Shown here piece by piece: positions 1-11,730 of a stretch of 64,000 nt of DNA. The notes beneath the pieces were generated by a model. That model searched no databases. It was not told the DNA's origin and was given only the letters and a program-made list of their open reading frames with translations. This DNA comes from Alviniconcha marisindica. Taxonomy: Eukaryota > Mollusca > Gastropoda > Provannidae. The stretch lies in the NCBI GenBank assembly GCA_018857735.1, contig JABMCL010002720.1, forward strand, positions 587,501 to 651,500, read 5' to 3'. The first letter of the stretch is position 1, and every line of letters begins with the position of its first letter. Position numbers and translations under genes: made by a program.

Positions 1-107
1 GGTCGATTAGCTTGCTTTGGGAATGCAACAGCCTGTGGAAGAATCGCTGGCGCATCCTCCTGCAGCTTGGTTTTTAGTTCAGCAAGAGTGAATATCTCCT
101 CTCCCAT
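1..107 (-). CDS. Possible first coding exon of an unidentified gene (partial, runs off left edge)
   Basis: On the minus strand an ATG at 107-105 opens a frame that stays open to the window edge and begins MGEEIFTLAELKTKLQ, followed by an acidic, then Pro/Ala-rich stretch. The frame is also open upstream of the ATG to at least position 240, so the start is a choice: it is the first ATG after the CCAAT box at 181-190. The composition is ordinary globular or helical protein, unlike the repeat-derived frames elsewhere. I do not recognise the family. If real, the gene either lies head to head with SNRNP70 or is nested in its upstream intron. A chance open frame of this length is possible, so confidence is low. 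Confidence 0.33.
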   Translation of the reverse strand, partial: MGEEIFTLAELKTKLQEDAPAILPQAVAFPKQANR

Positions 108-180
108 TCTGTCTTCCCTGCTGGCACTGTTGTCTTTTCGTGATCCTGAACTGAAAATCGTTGCCACGGTCAACGCTTGA

Positions 181-190
181 CGCTGATTGG
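181..190 (-). promoter_or_regulatory. CCAAT box (NF-Y type) upstream of the minus-strand frame
   Basis: The minus strand reads CCAATCAGCG, a good match to the NF-Y consensus, about 75 bases upstream of the candidate ATG at 107. It is compatible with a TATA-less promoter, but a single pentamer-based match is weak evidence. Confidence 0.3.
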
Positions 191-346
191 ACGAGTGTGG
201 CGTCAAGTTTGTCCGCCTAACTTTTTTCCAACGGCTTAGTGCTGGCTTTGTATGGCAACAGTTTTATTTATTTCTTCCTTGGATTCAGCAAAACCCTGTG
301 CAGGGGGGTTATTGTGGAGCGAACTGAAACAGTTGAATTTATGGAG

Positions 347-447
<101 letters not shown>

Positions 448-663
448 ATAACGAGTATAACCGAATGATACATGCATGTATGCTCTGTGTGTTGGCGATG
501 TGAACACGCAAGTTTTGTGTGGAACTTTCACTCATTCATTCATGCTTCATGAATATATATACACAAACTCGTGTGATGTTTTACTGATCAGTAGCTTAGC
601 AAGGACTAGATACATAGGTTTTTGACTGAACCTAAACTGCAGTCCTTGTAAAATAAAGTGTTT

Positions 664-666
<3 letters not shown>

Positions 667-743
<77 letters not shown>
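667..743. repeat. (CT)n microsatellite
   Basis: A pure CT run of about 77 bases, only 220 bases after the preceding CT array. Confidence 0.98.
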
Positions 744-746
<3 letters not shown>

Positions 747-1279
747 TAACTTGAAGTATCCGAGAGAGAGGGAGGAGAGACTCTGTGTACGGCCACTCTC
801 CCCCACACACACCACCACCGTCTCAACTTGCTGTCCACACCTCCTCCTCCTCATCTGTGAAATACCTCTGCGTTCACAACCCGTATATCCTCTGCCCGTA
901 AGCTGCTGTGCCACTCCGACTGTCTCCTGTTCCTCCTCAGTGAAACCTGCCTTTACATGAACAACTCCACAAATGTCCAAACATTACATTTATGTGCCAC
1001 CCCCACACACTCCTAGCGTCGCTTAAGATGTCGTAAACCAGAGCTTGAAATTTGCCACCCCCACTGTCTCCTGTTCCTCCTCAGTGAATGCTGCCTTCAC
1101 ATTAACTCGCCGTCCCCCTAGCAACTTGACTGACTGGAGGGGAACAAGGACGAGGTGGGGGCGGGGTTAGGGGGCCGGAGGAATTAATGGAACTTGAATG
1201 GAGCTGGAGCAGGGGGACTGCCAAGTGTGGGACACCGGTACCATTGATCCGCCAGATCCGTGATAATGCAGCCTACTAC

Positions 1280-1280
<1 letters not shown>

Positions 1281-1361
<81 letters not shown>

Positions 1362-1381
1362 AACATTCTCTCTCTCTCTCT
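1281..1381. repeat. Compound (CT)n(CA)n(CT)n microsatellite
   Basis: CT to about 1344, CA to about 1360, then a second short CT tract. Confidence 0.97.
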
Positions 1382-2074
1382 GGTCCCCTTCCAGTCCCTC
1401 AGCCCGCGGCACGTGAGAGGCAGTGGGAAAGTGGACCCACAACGGAAGGCAACGCTACACTGACAGTTCATCAATCCTACGGTCCACTCGCAATCTGACC
1501 ACCAGGCAGTGATGGGTAGTCACGATGCTCGTCATGTAGTGGCTCCGTAAAGACCGTCTCTGATGGCTCATCTGTGTTGGGGGGAGGGGGCAGTAGAGGA
1601 GGTAGCAGAGGCCCAGACTGGGTGGATTATTAACACCAGAATTGTAACACTGCGATAACCATAAACTATGAAATCTGGTCTGGCAGATGGGAGACCAACC
1701 CTTACTCTACACGAGAAATTGAACTAAAGCATAGTCGAAAAGCAGGCAGGGGAGAAGAATGATTGGTGGGTCAGCAAAACGTCTGTTAAACTGGAATCGT
1801 CAGCTCCTCTCGCCCCGAGCGTTTGTGGAATGAGAGCGCGCTGTGGACAAATAATTCACACCAAGCTAAACGTTGCACACGACTTAACGAGACGCTTTTA
1901 GACTGTAGACCGAAATCCTACAGTATGATCGTCGCGCGGCGGGCTGCGCTTTCGGTCAATTACGACGCACTCCAAGAAGTGGGACAGAAGTCGGTCGTTT
2001 ATTTCTGGACGGGGCAACAGTCTGGTTTAACATTGACCTTCCCGGAAAGAAGGAGATACAGACAGTGCTTGACA

Positions 2075-2345
2075 CTGAGCCAGACAGAGATCAGGAGACA
2101 GCCAGAGAGGGAGACAGAGATGAGGAGAGAGCCAGACAGGGAGACAGACAGTCAGGGAGACAGAGATTAGGAGACAGGGAGACTGGGAGAGAGACGAGGA
2201 GACAGCCAGACAGAGATCAGGAGACAGAGAAAAGGAGACAGACAGGTATCAAAAGACAGGAAAGAAAATTGAGAAGGAGACAGAAAAGTTGACAAAGATG
2301 ATGAGACGTGAAAGGAGACAGACAGGGGAGGAGACGGAGAGGAAG
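2075..2345. repeat. Degenerate purine-rich minisatellite (GGAGACAGA type)
   Basis: About 270 bases of imperfect copies of GGAGACAGACAGAGAT-like units of 10 to 25 bases, strongly purine-biased on the plus strand. The long open frames across it reflect this bias and are not genes. Confidence 0.85.
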
Positions 2346-4039
2346 AGAAAATGGCAGTGAGACACAAAGGATCTGGTGGAGACCGACAGTGGAAGGGGAA
2401 GAGAGGTAGGGCGTCAGTCAGCCACAAAGGAAGCAGAAGAGAGGCAGAAAGTTGTGCGTGTTGGGGGGGTGGGGGGGGGGGGAGAGAGAGACAGGTTGTT
2501 GTGTTTGTATTGGGGGATGAGCCACAAGGGATGGAGAGACAGGTTGTGTGTGTGTGTTGGGGGGGGGGGGGCTGGGGGAAGGATAGAGCGACAAGTCGGC
2601 GTGGCGGACTGTGGGTGACTGGAGGTACAGAAAGAGAATGGCCATGTCGCGTGCCCATCTCAGCCAAGTGGAGACTGTGATCACTGGTAGCAGGGGAACG
2701 TGACGTAAGGGCGGACAAGTCAGATATAGGTCATGGCTGCACGATGATGTGGGTAATCCGGGAACTGGAAGGCGGTGGTGCGCCCCCCCCCCCCCCACAG
2801 AGGTGTCCAACTTCGGTATGTGTGACCGGAGTGCGGACTAATGCTGCTCTGACACGGTGCATCTTGCTGCCATATGGCACTGGTATTTGCTATTATGCAT
2901 TTATATAACGTTTTTTATTTTCAAATTTGTATTACTTCTGTCCATTCTGTCCATTCCTTTTTCATCTTTAATCTGGTGTAGATAAATTAGACGTATATGC
3001 TTTAAAAAAAAGAGTTTGTGTAGGGATTGTTTTGCTTGATGTGTGTGTATGTAGGTTCTGTTTTGTTTGTGTAGGGACAGGTCGCTCTGCTATAACCGTC
3101 ATGGTTGACTAAGTTACTTATTTGTGGATTTGACTTAAGAAAGGGTTGACATGTTATGGGAAGAGTTTTGAACGGTGCATTTGGTTATGACGAGTTCGAT
3201 CATCCTTAGGTGACGCTTGGCGGTTGACAGGACGTTAAATTAACCCAATTAGCAGTGAGCAGTTCCTTTTTGCACGTCTCTGTGGACGACTCCTTCCTAA
3301 CCAAAAACATTCGTCGTACTACTTAACATCGGAATGGTTGACTATTGGCGTAACTGTGAACGGCCGTAACTATGTGCCCACAACAGTTGTGTAACCCAAC
3401 AGCTCTAGAGCTGTAGGAACATGTCATAAACACGCACCTGGCGTCGCAGGGGGATGTATTGCGGCAGAGTTTTGCTTACAGCGAAACTGCGCGGCCAAAG
3501 CCATGGTGAAGTTTGAACGTAGCAAACTGTAACCGTGTTTTAGCACCAACGATTTCATATTGGCTTCGTTTAATTGTGTTTACGAAAGGAGACTTTTGTG
3601 TCTTGGTCATCTGCATCGTGGAGGAGGGAGGGCACAGAAAATTACCACTCACCAGACACAAAAAGCTGTCGTAGCACCTCTTGACTAAAACTGCCGTAAC
3701 ACTTACGACTCTGTCATCAGACCTTTGCCGTGTCTGTCGTAACACTGACGATTCTATATATTATTGAGACTTTTGTTGCGTCTTGGAGAGCAGACACGTC
3801 TTGGCGGCTATGTTTTATTCAGCGTTGGAGGTGGGCAGGCGGGCGGGGAGGGTTGGCTGTGGGGTATCGTTTTCCATGGCAACGCATCAATAATGGAAAT
3901 GACAAGGTGCTTTGCCACGCGATATGCGTCCCCCTTCCCCCTATTTTCTACTGAAGCCACATCCTTCCCATGTTTGCCCAGAATAGTCTAATGGTTTCCC
4001 GGAAGTTAGAATCGACGTTTTTTAAATATATTTCTTAAG

Positions 4040-4280
4040 GTCGTGGTCTGATCACTGCAGTATACTGGGCACTGTGTGGTTGTGGCTTTGTTCCTCCGCA
4101 ATGGATGAAACATTAAAACGGCTCACCCCTCTGTTTAATGCCGGAGTCATTGTAGTGGTGACAGTGTAGTGTTTGGTATTGCCCGCCCGCCTGTCCCCAC
4201 TTCCTGGGATCTCGGGCCCTGCCGCTGCCTCTCCGGAGACATACCGGGTTTAAACAAGTCTAATAAACGAACGGTATACA
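4040..4280 (+). repeat. SINE copy lacking the tRNA head
   Basis: It shares the SINE body seen at 5347-5672: ATGAAACATTAAAACGGCTC, then the GGAGTCATT...GGTGGTGACAGTGTAG segment. It continues with a longer 3' part (CACTTCCTGGGATC ... CTCTCCGGAGACA) also present, inverted, at 27945-28000. The tRNA-like promoter is absent, so it is a 5'-truncated or diverged copy. Confidence 0.7.
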
Positions 4281-5346
4281 GTATACAATGTACTCGGAGC
4301 GCATGTCTGTCTTGCCCACGGCTATCTTCCCTCTGTAAGACCTTGGCTAGTCTTACTGAACTCAAAGTTTTCATTTCTACCTTTCGTAATCCTACAGCAC
4401 GTCCCGCGTTTTGCATTGGTGTAACACAGCCACCTGAAAAAGTTAAGTAATAAAACGTGCGATTAGTCTAAAGATCACAGTGAGTTACCATAGGTACCTG
4501 GGAGGTAGGGGGTGGGGGGTGACGCGATAAAACATACGATTAAGCCTAAAGGTCGTTGTGTATAAGTACCATAGGTACCTGTAAAAGAATAAGTAATAAA
4601 ACCTGATATTAGACTGAAGGTCACGATGAATAATTGGCAGAGTTGAGCAGCTGTTTGTGTGGCATGTGCCTTCTTTTCTTTTGTTCTCCTTCCGCTCCCC
4701 AGAGTCTCTTCTTGAGCTGGCTTCCGTCAGTGGGTGCTTCCAGTCAGGCACTACACGTCTGTCTGCTGTGAACTCTCGAAGAACAAGAAGCTACTGTACC
4801 ACCCCCACCTCCTCGAATATTCAAGTCCCCCCCCGCACCTGCCCCCTCCCCCTTTTCAGGCTCATCTCCGTGGAAGAAAATATTCATGAATTGATGCCAC
4901 TGTGTCTTCTGTTGCGATGGAATGACTGGCGGGCTGATAGAAATGGAATTTTGGTCGTCTTGTCACAACGTTTGCGTCAGAATGAATTTGCCCCCGCGCT
5001 GAGAAATGGCCGGTGAGAGACACAGTATTAACAGACTGGAAGCCAACCAACACTCAGAATCGTTATTGAATATTGCAACACTGTTTTATTTCAACTTTCT
5101 CGGTGGCGTTCCTAAACACCACACCCACGTAATTTTCTCCTTCTTTCTCTTCTCCATTTTCTATTTTCTCGTTCTTTTTCTTCTCCATTTTCTCCTTTCT
5201 CTTCCCCATTTTCTTCTTTCTCTTTTCCGTTTTCTTCTTCTTTCTCTTTTCTGTTGGTGTGTTATACTTTTGATGGGCTTACTGTTCCAAATTTTCCAGT
5301 GTTTCTACTGTGTTTAAGTAGCTGTGTGTCCGCCTGCCAACTGTCG

Positions 5347-5672
5347 GTGAGCCGGTTTGGCCTAGCGGTAAGGCGTTAGGCTGGTAAGCAAAGGGACCTC
5401 GGTTCGAATCCGCTTCGGCTCTCCTTTCTCTTCAAAAGTTGTGGTCTGTGGACAGTCTTGTGACTTTGTCCCTGACAATTAATGAAACATTAAAACGGCT
5501 CTCATCACTGCCCATCTTAATGCAGGAGTCATTCTGGTGGTGACAGTGTAGCGATAGGTATATAATCTTCTCCCTCTCCCGCACCTCCATACCCTCTCAC
5601 CCCCTTCTCCACGTCCCTAAAAAACCTTATGGTTTCTGTGGACGTTAAGCACCATGTTTACTTTTCTGCCGA
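5347..5672 (+). mobile_element. tRNA-derived SINE, apparently full length
   Basis: The tRNA-like head at 5349-5422 has closing arms GAGCCG and CGGCTC, a pol III A box TGGCCTAGCGG (5358-5368) and a B box GGTTCGAATCC (5401-5411). The body follows with the ATGAAACATTAAAACGGCTC motif, a pyrimidine-rich stretch and the tail TGGACGTTAAGCACCATG. A second closely similar copy is at 62602-62846; inverted copies are at 27945-28230 and 59556-59760. Because the whole unit recurs, this is a SINE and not a host tRNA gene. Both pol III promoter boxes look intact. Confidence 0.9.
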
Positions 5673-7004
5673 CCATCGTGACTTAGCGTGTCCTGTGACT
5701 GCCAGACGCGTGTTGTTCTCACAATGTCATTGACAGCATTAGAGGTTGACGGTTACCCCGCTGCCATTCGATCGCCATTAGGGACGGGCCCCCCCCCCCC
5801 CTTTCACTCTCCCCGTCGACTGTCTCTGACTCTCATCTGCCTCTGTTCGTCTCTCACTCTCTATTTTTTTTCTTTCTCCCGTTTCACTTCCGCCGTGCTG
5901 TTGACACCGAGGACGTTGGCAGTGACTGATAGGGAGGACACAAAATAATTTCCAACTGCCAGAAGAATGGGGGGAGACAGTGGGATGACAGAATGAGAAA
6001 TAGAAATGAATTGCAGAGTTCTTTTCGCCCAGTATGTCCCGGGGGGCATTCTGTCTTTGTCGCTGGGGTGGGTGTGGGAAGTATTGTCTCTTTGTGGCTA
6101 TGCCATCCTGACTTTCAGTATTTCCTCCCGATACCGTTGATAGAGACACTTAAGATGGAGACGTGGTTGTTTTGGCTGCAGTGAACGCTACAAATAGCTC
6201 AGTGGTTGTAGCATAATTATAAATACATAGTGTATTAGTAAGCACTCTAGTCATGATGCGGGGTTTCTGGAATGGTTCTCACGTCACTTAAATTCCCTGA
6301 GGCAAAGTCGTGTCCATCAAAAATAGTGCATCCAGTGTTTCCACTGACTTACTAACATTGTCTCTAGAGCAACATGCTGCTGCGGTGTTCACATTATCTT
6401 TCTTAGTTCTAGTTTACGGTGTCCATAGAACTCCGTAGTGTTAAGTTCACCCAGGCCCCGAAATTGACACCACTTTAACGGTATTGTACTGCTCCTTGAA
6501 GTCATCTCTTTTAGTTCTGGTTTGCCCACATAATTTTATAGTGTCTTGTTACCTCCCCACTCCCATCCTTCCGGAAAATGAACACCAGACAGTCCCTGTC
6601 AGTGTATTGACGTCAACTCTTCATGGTGGCTTGTGCCACGAGAAAGTGGTGCACGGTGCACTGTCCATGACGTCATTCTTTGGCATAATTTACGTCACCG
6701 ATCTTAGCAGTATCCTGTTGCCGCATGACCGTATTTGTAAGCCTGTAATTATGTAACGCTGACATCCATGACGTCAGTCTGTGACGGCGGCGTCGAAAAT
6801 AATTGTCCCAAGCTCTGTTGCAGTCCAGTGCCCACAAGCTTTGTTGGCGTGGTGTGGATAATAATCAGTGCAGTTATGTCATGCCGAACACGCCGCTCAG
6901 CACGTGCACGTGATCCTTGATGCCGTTAGGCTAGTGTGGAGAGTGGACAACAAAACAAAACCAACAAAACCAAAAACGGCTTTTCCGCCACCGGCTTGGA
7001 TGAT

Positions 7005-7006
<2 letters not shown>

Positions 7007-7103
<97 letters not shown>

Positions 7104-7134
7104 TTAAATCTTTATCCCATGTAACAAAGTATTA

Positions 7135-7164
<30 letters not shown>
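7007..7164. repeat. Compound (TGTC)n(TC)n(CG)n(TG)n microsatellites
   Basis: A TGTC tetranucleotide run, a CT run to 7090, a CG run to 7103, then a TG run at 7136-7164. Confidence 0.96.
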
Positions 7165-7165
<1 letters not shown>

Positions 7166-7436
7166 TGAGGGGGCGGGGACGCTGTATTGACTCGACACGG
7201 AAATTTAATGGAAATCGCTGTGTATTTTTGCCGATGGGTGGGGGGGAGGCAGCACGTAGTATTTGTATTCAATTTAGCTGGTCGTGATACTGTTGGTTTA
7301 AACACAGTTCATTTGCACATCGTAAACATAGATTTAACAAACAACAGGATAGGAAACATGAAAGCAAAATGTTTATGAAAATGGAACCTGTGTTACCGTT
7401 ATGAACTGAGTTTTGAGCGAACCCTGCCTCACCCCA

Positions 7437-7567
<131 letters not shown>

Positions 7568-7826
7568 GTCGCTAAGTTATTGTACCCAACTGTCCCCATG
7601 TCCCTCACCCGGCAATGATCTCCATGTATTTATCTGTCCCACGCACTTTTTCAGCGTTTTCTTTTTCTGTGTGCTGACTGCGAATATCGAATTGTAGCTC
7701 TCCGCACTTGTCCTTTTCATTTGTCTTACTCCTTTAGTATGGAAGCTAACACGTCAGCATTTACACTCTAGCCCCCGCTCAGATTCATGCTACTATTTCT
7801 GAACCTGTTTGGCTTTCTGCTTTCAG

Positions 7827-7889
7827 AACTACGACAGCAGCGAGTCCAAGCTTCGTCGCGAGTTCGAAGTGTTTGGTGCAATCAAAAAG
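7827..7889 (+). CDS. SNRNP70: SNRNP70 (U1-70K) internal exon, RRM N-terminal half
   Basis: This is the first recognisable exon of the U1 small nuclear ribonucleoprotein 70 kDa gene. U1-70K binds stem-loop I of U1 snRNA and helps the U1 snRNP recognise 5' splice sites in the nucleus. The exon encodes 21 residues starting NYDSSESKLRREFEV. This matches the helix alpha-1 to beta-2 segment that follows RNP2 in the U1-70K RRM (NYDT-ESKLRREFEVYG in vertebrates, known family). The acceptor is TTTCTGCTTTCAG and the donor AAG|GTAAGT; the phase is 0 at both ends. The residue before it (Ile or Val of RNP2) must come from an exon outside the window or one I could not see. Identification rests on joining in frame to five further exons. 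Confidence 0.96.
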
Positions 7890-7922
7890 GTAAGTGTTGC
7901 AAACTGTTTGTTGTCGTTTGTC

Positions 7923-7925
<3 letters not shown>

Positions 7926-8000
<75 letters not shown>
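7926..8000. repeat. (GT)n microsatellite next to a 5' splice site
   Basis: A pure GT run of about 75 bases starting 37 bases into the SNRNP70 intron. Confidence 0.98.
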
Positions 8001-8002
<2 letters not shown>

Positions 8003-8044
8003 TCCACGTTTTTCCCTATTATTGTGCTGTTCTGACGTCATTGC

Positions 8045-8155
8045 CGCACGTGAGAGGTCACGTAGACCAATATGGGATGTGACATAGACCCCAGTGAGAT
8101 GTTACGTAGACCAGTGCAATATGTCACATACGACAATGTGAGATTTCAGTGTGTG
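8045..8155. repeat. Short degenerate minisatellite
   Basis: Three to four imperfect copies of a roughly 27-base motif, GTGAGATGTTACGTAGACCA, 160 to 260 bases after the exon at 7827-7889. Confidence 0.6.
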
Positions 8156-8342
8156 ATGACCCCCTGCCCCAACCCCACTTTTTTTCATTCTTTTTTCTAC
8201 CTCCGCCCCCTTCTCTCTTTTCTTCTTTTCTTTAAGTCTTGTGCGTATTGCGATGCAAGTGAGTTGGTGTCAAAACGACCTTTGGCTAATGCAGAAATAC
8301 TGCCCTGAATTTTTTATTGGACTACCTACCTTTTTGTTGTTA

Positions 8343-8470
8343 ACTCTCTCTCTCTCTCCCCCCCTCTCCCCCTCCTTCCCACTGCCTCTCTCCCTCTCCC
8401 CCCTCTCTCTCTCCCTCTCCCCCCCCTCTCTCCCTCCCTCCCTCTCCCTCTCTCTCTCTCTCTGTCTGTC
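8343..8470. repeat. CT/CCT pyrimidine tract
   Basis: An imperfect CT, CCCT and CCCTC tract of about 125 bases on the plus strand. Confidence 0.9.
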
Positions 8471-10309
8471 TCGGTCTCTTTTGGGGAGTGGGGGTGGGGC
8501 AGAGACTGGCTGAGTGTGGTCAGCGTTGCCTGAAGTGTGCAGTGTCTTTTGTCAACAAGAGCGGTGCTGGTCGCACGTGAAACTAATTATCTTCTTGGAT
8601 GAACGCCATGTGGAGTGTGTGTCCCTAAGCAATTATTTCTGCTAATTACAGACAAGTGGCACTCACCCAAGACACTTGCCCTGGGTGGTTCGTATCATAA
8701 ATATTGTGAGTGAGTGGGACATGCAGCCCTTGGCAGCATCTGCACTGGATCACGTGTTCATAGTTGGATGGGGAAGTGTGCGTACTTCATTAGAAGTTCA
8801 GTTACATGTATTTTATCTCCCGTTTCTTTGCCCGGTAAAGTGGTCGAGTTGTCTTTTGCCTGATATTTGTGTCGTGGGGGTGTGTGGGTGGGTGGGGGAT
8901 GTGTGTGGGGGGGGGGTGGTGCAGAGAGGGAGGGGGTGAGAGAGTAGAACCGATCCATGGCCAAGTCCCACTGTTTGTAGCTTCAGCAGACAACTATCAC
9001 CTTCCCTCAGCCGTGTAGTTGAGAAACCCTTTTTCCCCCCCCCCCCACCTCCGCATCTCCCTTCCCCCTCCCCCACGCTCCCTTTCGAATTAACAAAAGC
9101 CATTGAGAACAAGCGATCAATAGTAATTGAAAGCAAGCCCGCCTTTCTTTACCTGGCCGCTAGACAGGACGGTGGCGTAGCCAGACCGGAGACATCACAA
9201 TGTGAGGTCGCTGGTAAAACCCGTAATTGTAAGAGCTATTGAAAGGAAACAGTTGAAATAGAAAGTGGGTCGAAATCAAGGTTTCGCCTGTCAGGTTTTG
9301 CGGATATTACTAGTTCTGAAATTGATTTAAAAAAGTGAGGATGAGGGAAGTCAGGTGTGGAAGTGTTGGCTAGAGCCATTGATCATCTCAACACAAGAGT
9401 TGTGAACTTTGATTTATGTATTCAATCCGACATAAGTTGTGCTCGCTGACAAGTAATCACCGGTAGGGAACGAATTGGCGTACATGTTCTGCCTAACCCA
9501 TCGCCGGATGTCTGTTTTTGTGAGTGGTGGGGAGTGGTATTTAAAGTTCGGCCAACCATGGAGGTAATGTCTAGATGAAGTAAAGAAAACAACCGTACAC
9601 CAAATAAGAAACCCGATTTTGAACACCTGGTTTACATAATCGAATTTAGGAGTCTTCAGAGGTAATAAGTGCCGCTGTCTTCACGGAGTAAATTTGCTTC
9701 TCTCTTAAGTCTCACCGACTGCTTACCATGCGCCGGCCCTAAAACCGAAGTGGATGCTGTCAAAATAATTTCTCTCGGTCTTTGTCGTAGCGAGGTAACT
9801 AGCTGACTAACTAGACAATAGCTGAAAACAGACAAGCACATCCCGCAGTCTGCTCTGTCGGTATTCAGGCGTGTGCGGTGTTTGTAAAAAGAGCTGGCCA
9901 TGGAGAGAGAGGGGGAAAAGGGAGAGAAAAACAAGAAGTTTGATGATGGACAGGCAGCTCCGTGTTGTTGTGAGAAGTATATATGCGCGCGCGTATTTCT
10001 GTAGTGTGCGTGTGTGGAAGAGACAGACAGACAGAGGGCTATGGTCGGTCGTCACTTTTGCAAAGTACAGAACAACATGGCGGCGGTCTCCAGAGAGATC
10101 CCTGGCCAGGGAGGACAGCGAAATTGTGATTGAAATCCATCAGTGTCGTCACGGCCCTCGTGAAAGCTGAGCCTGATGCAGCCCGGTGTGTTAACTCTCG
10201 CCACCACAGGACCGCGGACCGTGTCAGACACAGTCGGCGGAAGCGGTAAAAACAGCTGGTGGAGGTGGTGGACATAGTGGGTTGGCATGTGGAATGACTG
10301 TGGAGTAGA

Positions 10310-10855
10310 ATAAGGGCTCTGTGGACTAGCACCTGGGGTCGGTGGAATAGCACCACGGGTCTGTGATCTGTGGAATAGCACAGGAGATCTTAGGTCTATG
10401 GAATAGCACCAGGTGTCTGAGGTCTATGGAATAGCACCAGGAATCTGAGGTCTGTGGAATAGCACCAGATGTTTGAAGTCTATGGAATAGCACAGGAGGT
10501 TTGAGGTCTATGGAATAGCACCAGGTGTCTGAGGTCTATGGAATAGCACAGGAGATCTGAGATCTGTGTAATAGCACCAGGTGTCTGAGGCCTATGGAAT
10601 AGCACAGAGGGGTTGAGGTCTGTGATTGGCGCCAAGCATCCGAGGTCTGTGGGGTACCGCAGGGGGTCCGTGCGGTCTATGCAGAAGCACAAGGATACGA
10701 GGTCTGTGGAATATCTGAGGGAGTCTGAGGTCTGTGAGTAGCACCGAGTGCCTGAGGTCTATGAAATAGCATCAAAGGCAGGAGATCTGTGAACTGGCGC
10801 CACGGATCTGAGGTCAGTCGAACAACACAGTCGGTCTGTGGAATAGTACGGGTGG
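10310..10855. repeat. Minisatellite, unit about 28 bp, about 17 copies
   Basis: Diverged copies of a unit containing GAGGTCTATGGAATAGCACC. The first half is well conserved and the second half decays. A detached piece of the same repeat lies at 11573-11640, including the shared stretch GATCTGTGAACTGGCGCCAC also seen at 10784-10803. Confidence 0.92.
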
Positions 10856-11572
10856 TCAGGACTGTGTTGTGTACAGGGTGTAGAGACATGCTGAAACACG
10901 AGACACCCGTGCGCGCTGCTTCTACAAGCGCGCGTTTCATTATCCCACCACGGATCAAAGAATGAGCTCATTGCTCATGCAGCAAAACGAAACCGGAAAC
11001 GATTCGACCTGGACCAGATCCCGGTTCAAGCGTTTTTACTGGGAGGAACAGCACCTTTAAACTCTGGGCGAAGCGGCTTTTGATGGGCTGGCGGCGAGCG
11101 TCTAAAGGCTCATAAAGAGAGGGAGAGGGAGCCGACAGGATGGGCCCTGGAAGTTGCAATCGATACGCGAGACCTTTCGGGAAACGGTTGAGTGCCGGCC
11201 TTGTGCGCAGTGCAGTGGTCTTTGACGTCCGGGCCAGAGGCACGGGCACTGGCTGTGTCGGTGGTGGGATGGGACGGATCCGTTGGTCCGTTAAGTTAAG
11301 AAAGGTTCAATAAAACAACATACCGCTGGTTGAAGGAAGAAAAACTCGTGTGAATGAGGAGCATTTACAGATCCTGCAGTCTTTCCAGTATACTTTATAG
11401 TACGGCGCATTGTGCCCTGGATTTGGATAGGGATCATGCGCCATAGAAATGCCCATTATTATTATTTTGAAAGTTTGGCTTGTCGCTCTGGAGCCTTTCT
11501 GCGTGCGGAAGCCTGTAGTGGCGTAGTTTATATTGAAGGTGCAGCCAGCGCATGTAGTAATAAGCGATTCCG

Positions 11573-11640
11573 CTTAGGTCTGAGGTCTACGAAGTAGCAC
11601 CAAAGGTCGGAGGCGAGATCTGTGAACTGGCGCCACGGAT
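11573..11640. repeat. Detached fragment of the 10.3 kb minisatellite
   Basis: GGTCTGAGGTCTACGAAGTAGCACC and the exact 3' motif GATCTGTGAACTGGCGCCAC repeat the end of the 10310-10855 array about 0.8 kb away. Confidence 0.8.
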
Positions 11641-11730
11641 CATATGCCCCTGTGAAGAAGCAGAACAAACCACACAGCACACCTTCCAAAACTGCAGGAA
11701 TGACAGCCAGTATTTCTACCAAACAACGTG
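11641..11730 (+). mobile_element. Degenerate LINE 3' fragment (CCHC-like motif)
   Basis: Translation from about 11646 gives CPCEEAEQTTQHTFQNC and then a stop after 25 residues. A Cys-x-Cys ... His-x4-Cys pattern of this kind follows the reverse transcriptase in many non-LTR retrotransposons (family knowledge). The fragment is short and its clade cannot be assigned. Confidence 0.45.

Noticed and set aside
5349..5422. Host tRNA gene
   Set aside because: The A and B boxes and acceptor-stem ends look tRNA-like, but the same head plus body recurs in several copies, so it is a SINE promoter.
6085..6115. Possible RNP2-like LFVA motif upstream of the first exon
   Set aside because: The frame ends in a stop within four codons and there is no donor or surrounding U1-70K similarity.
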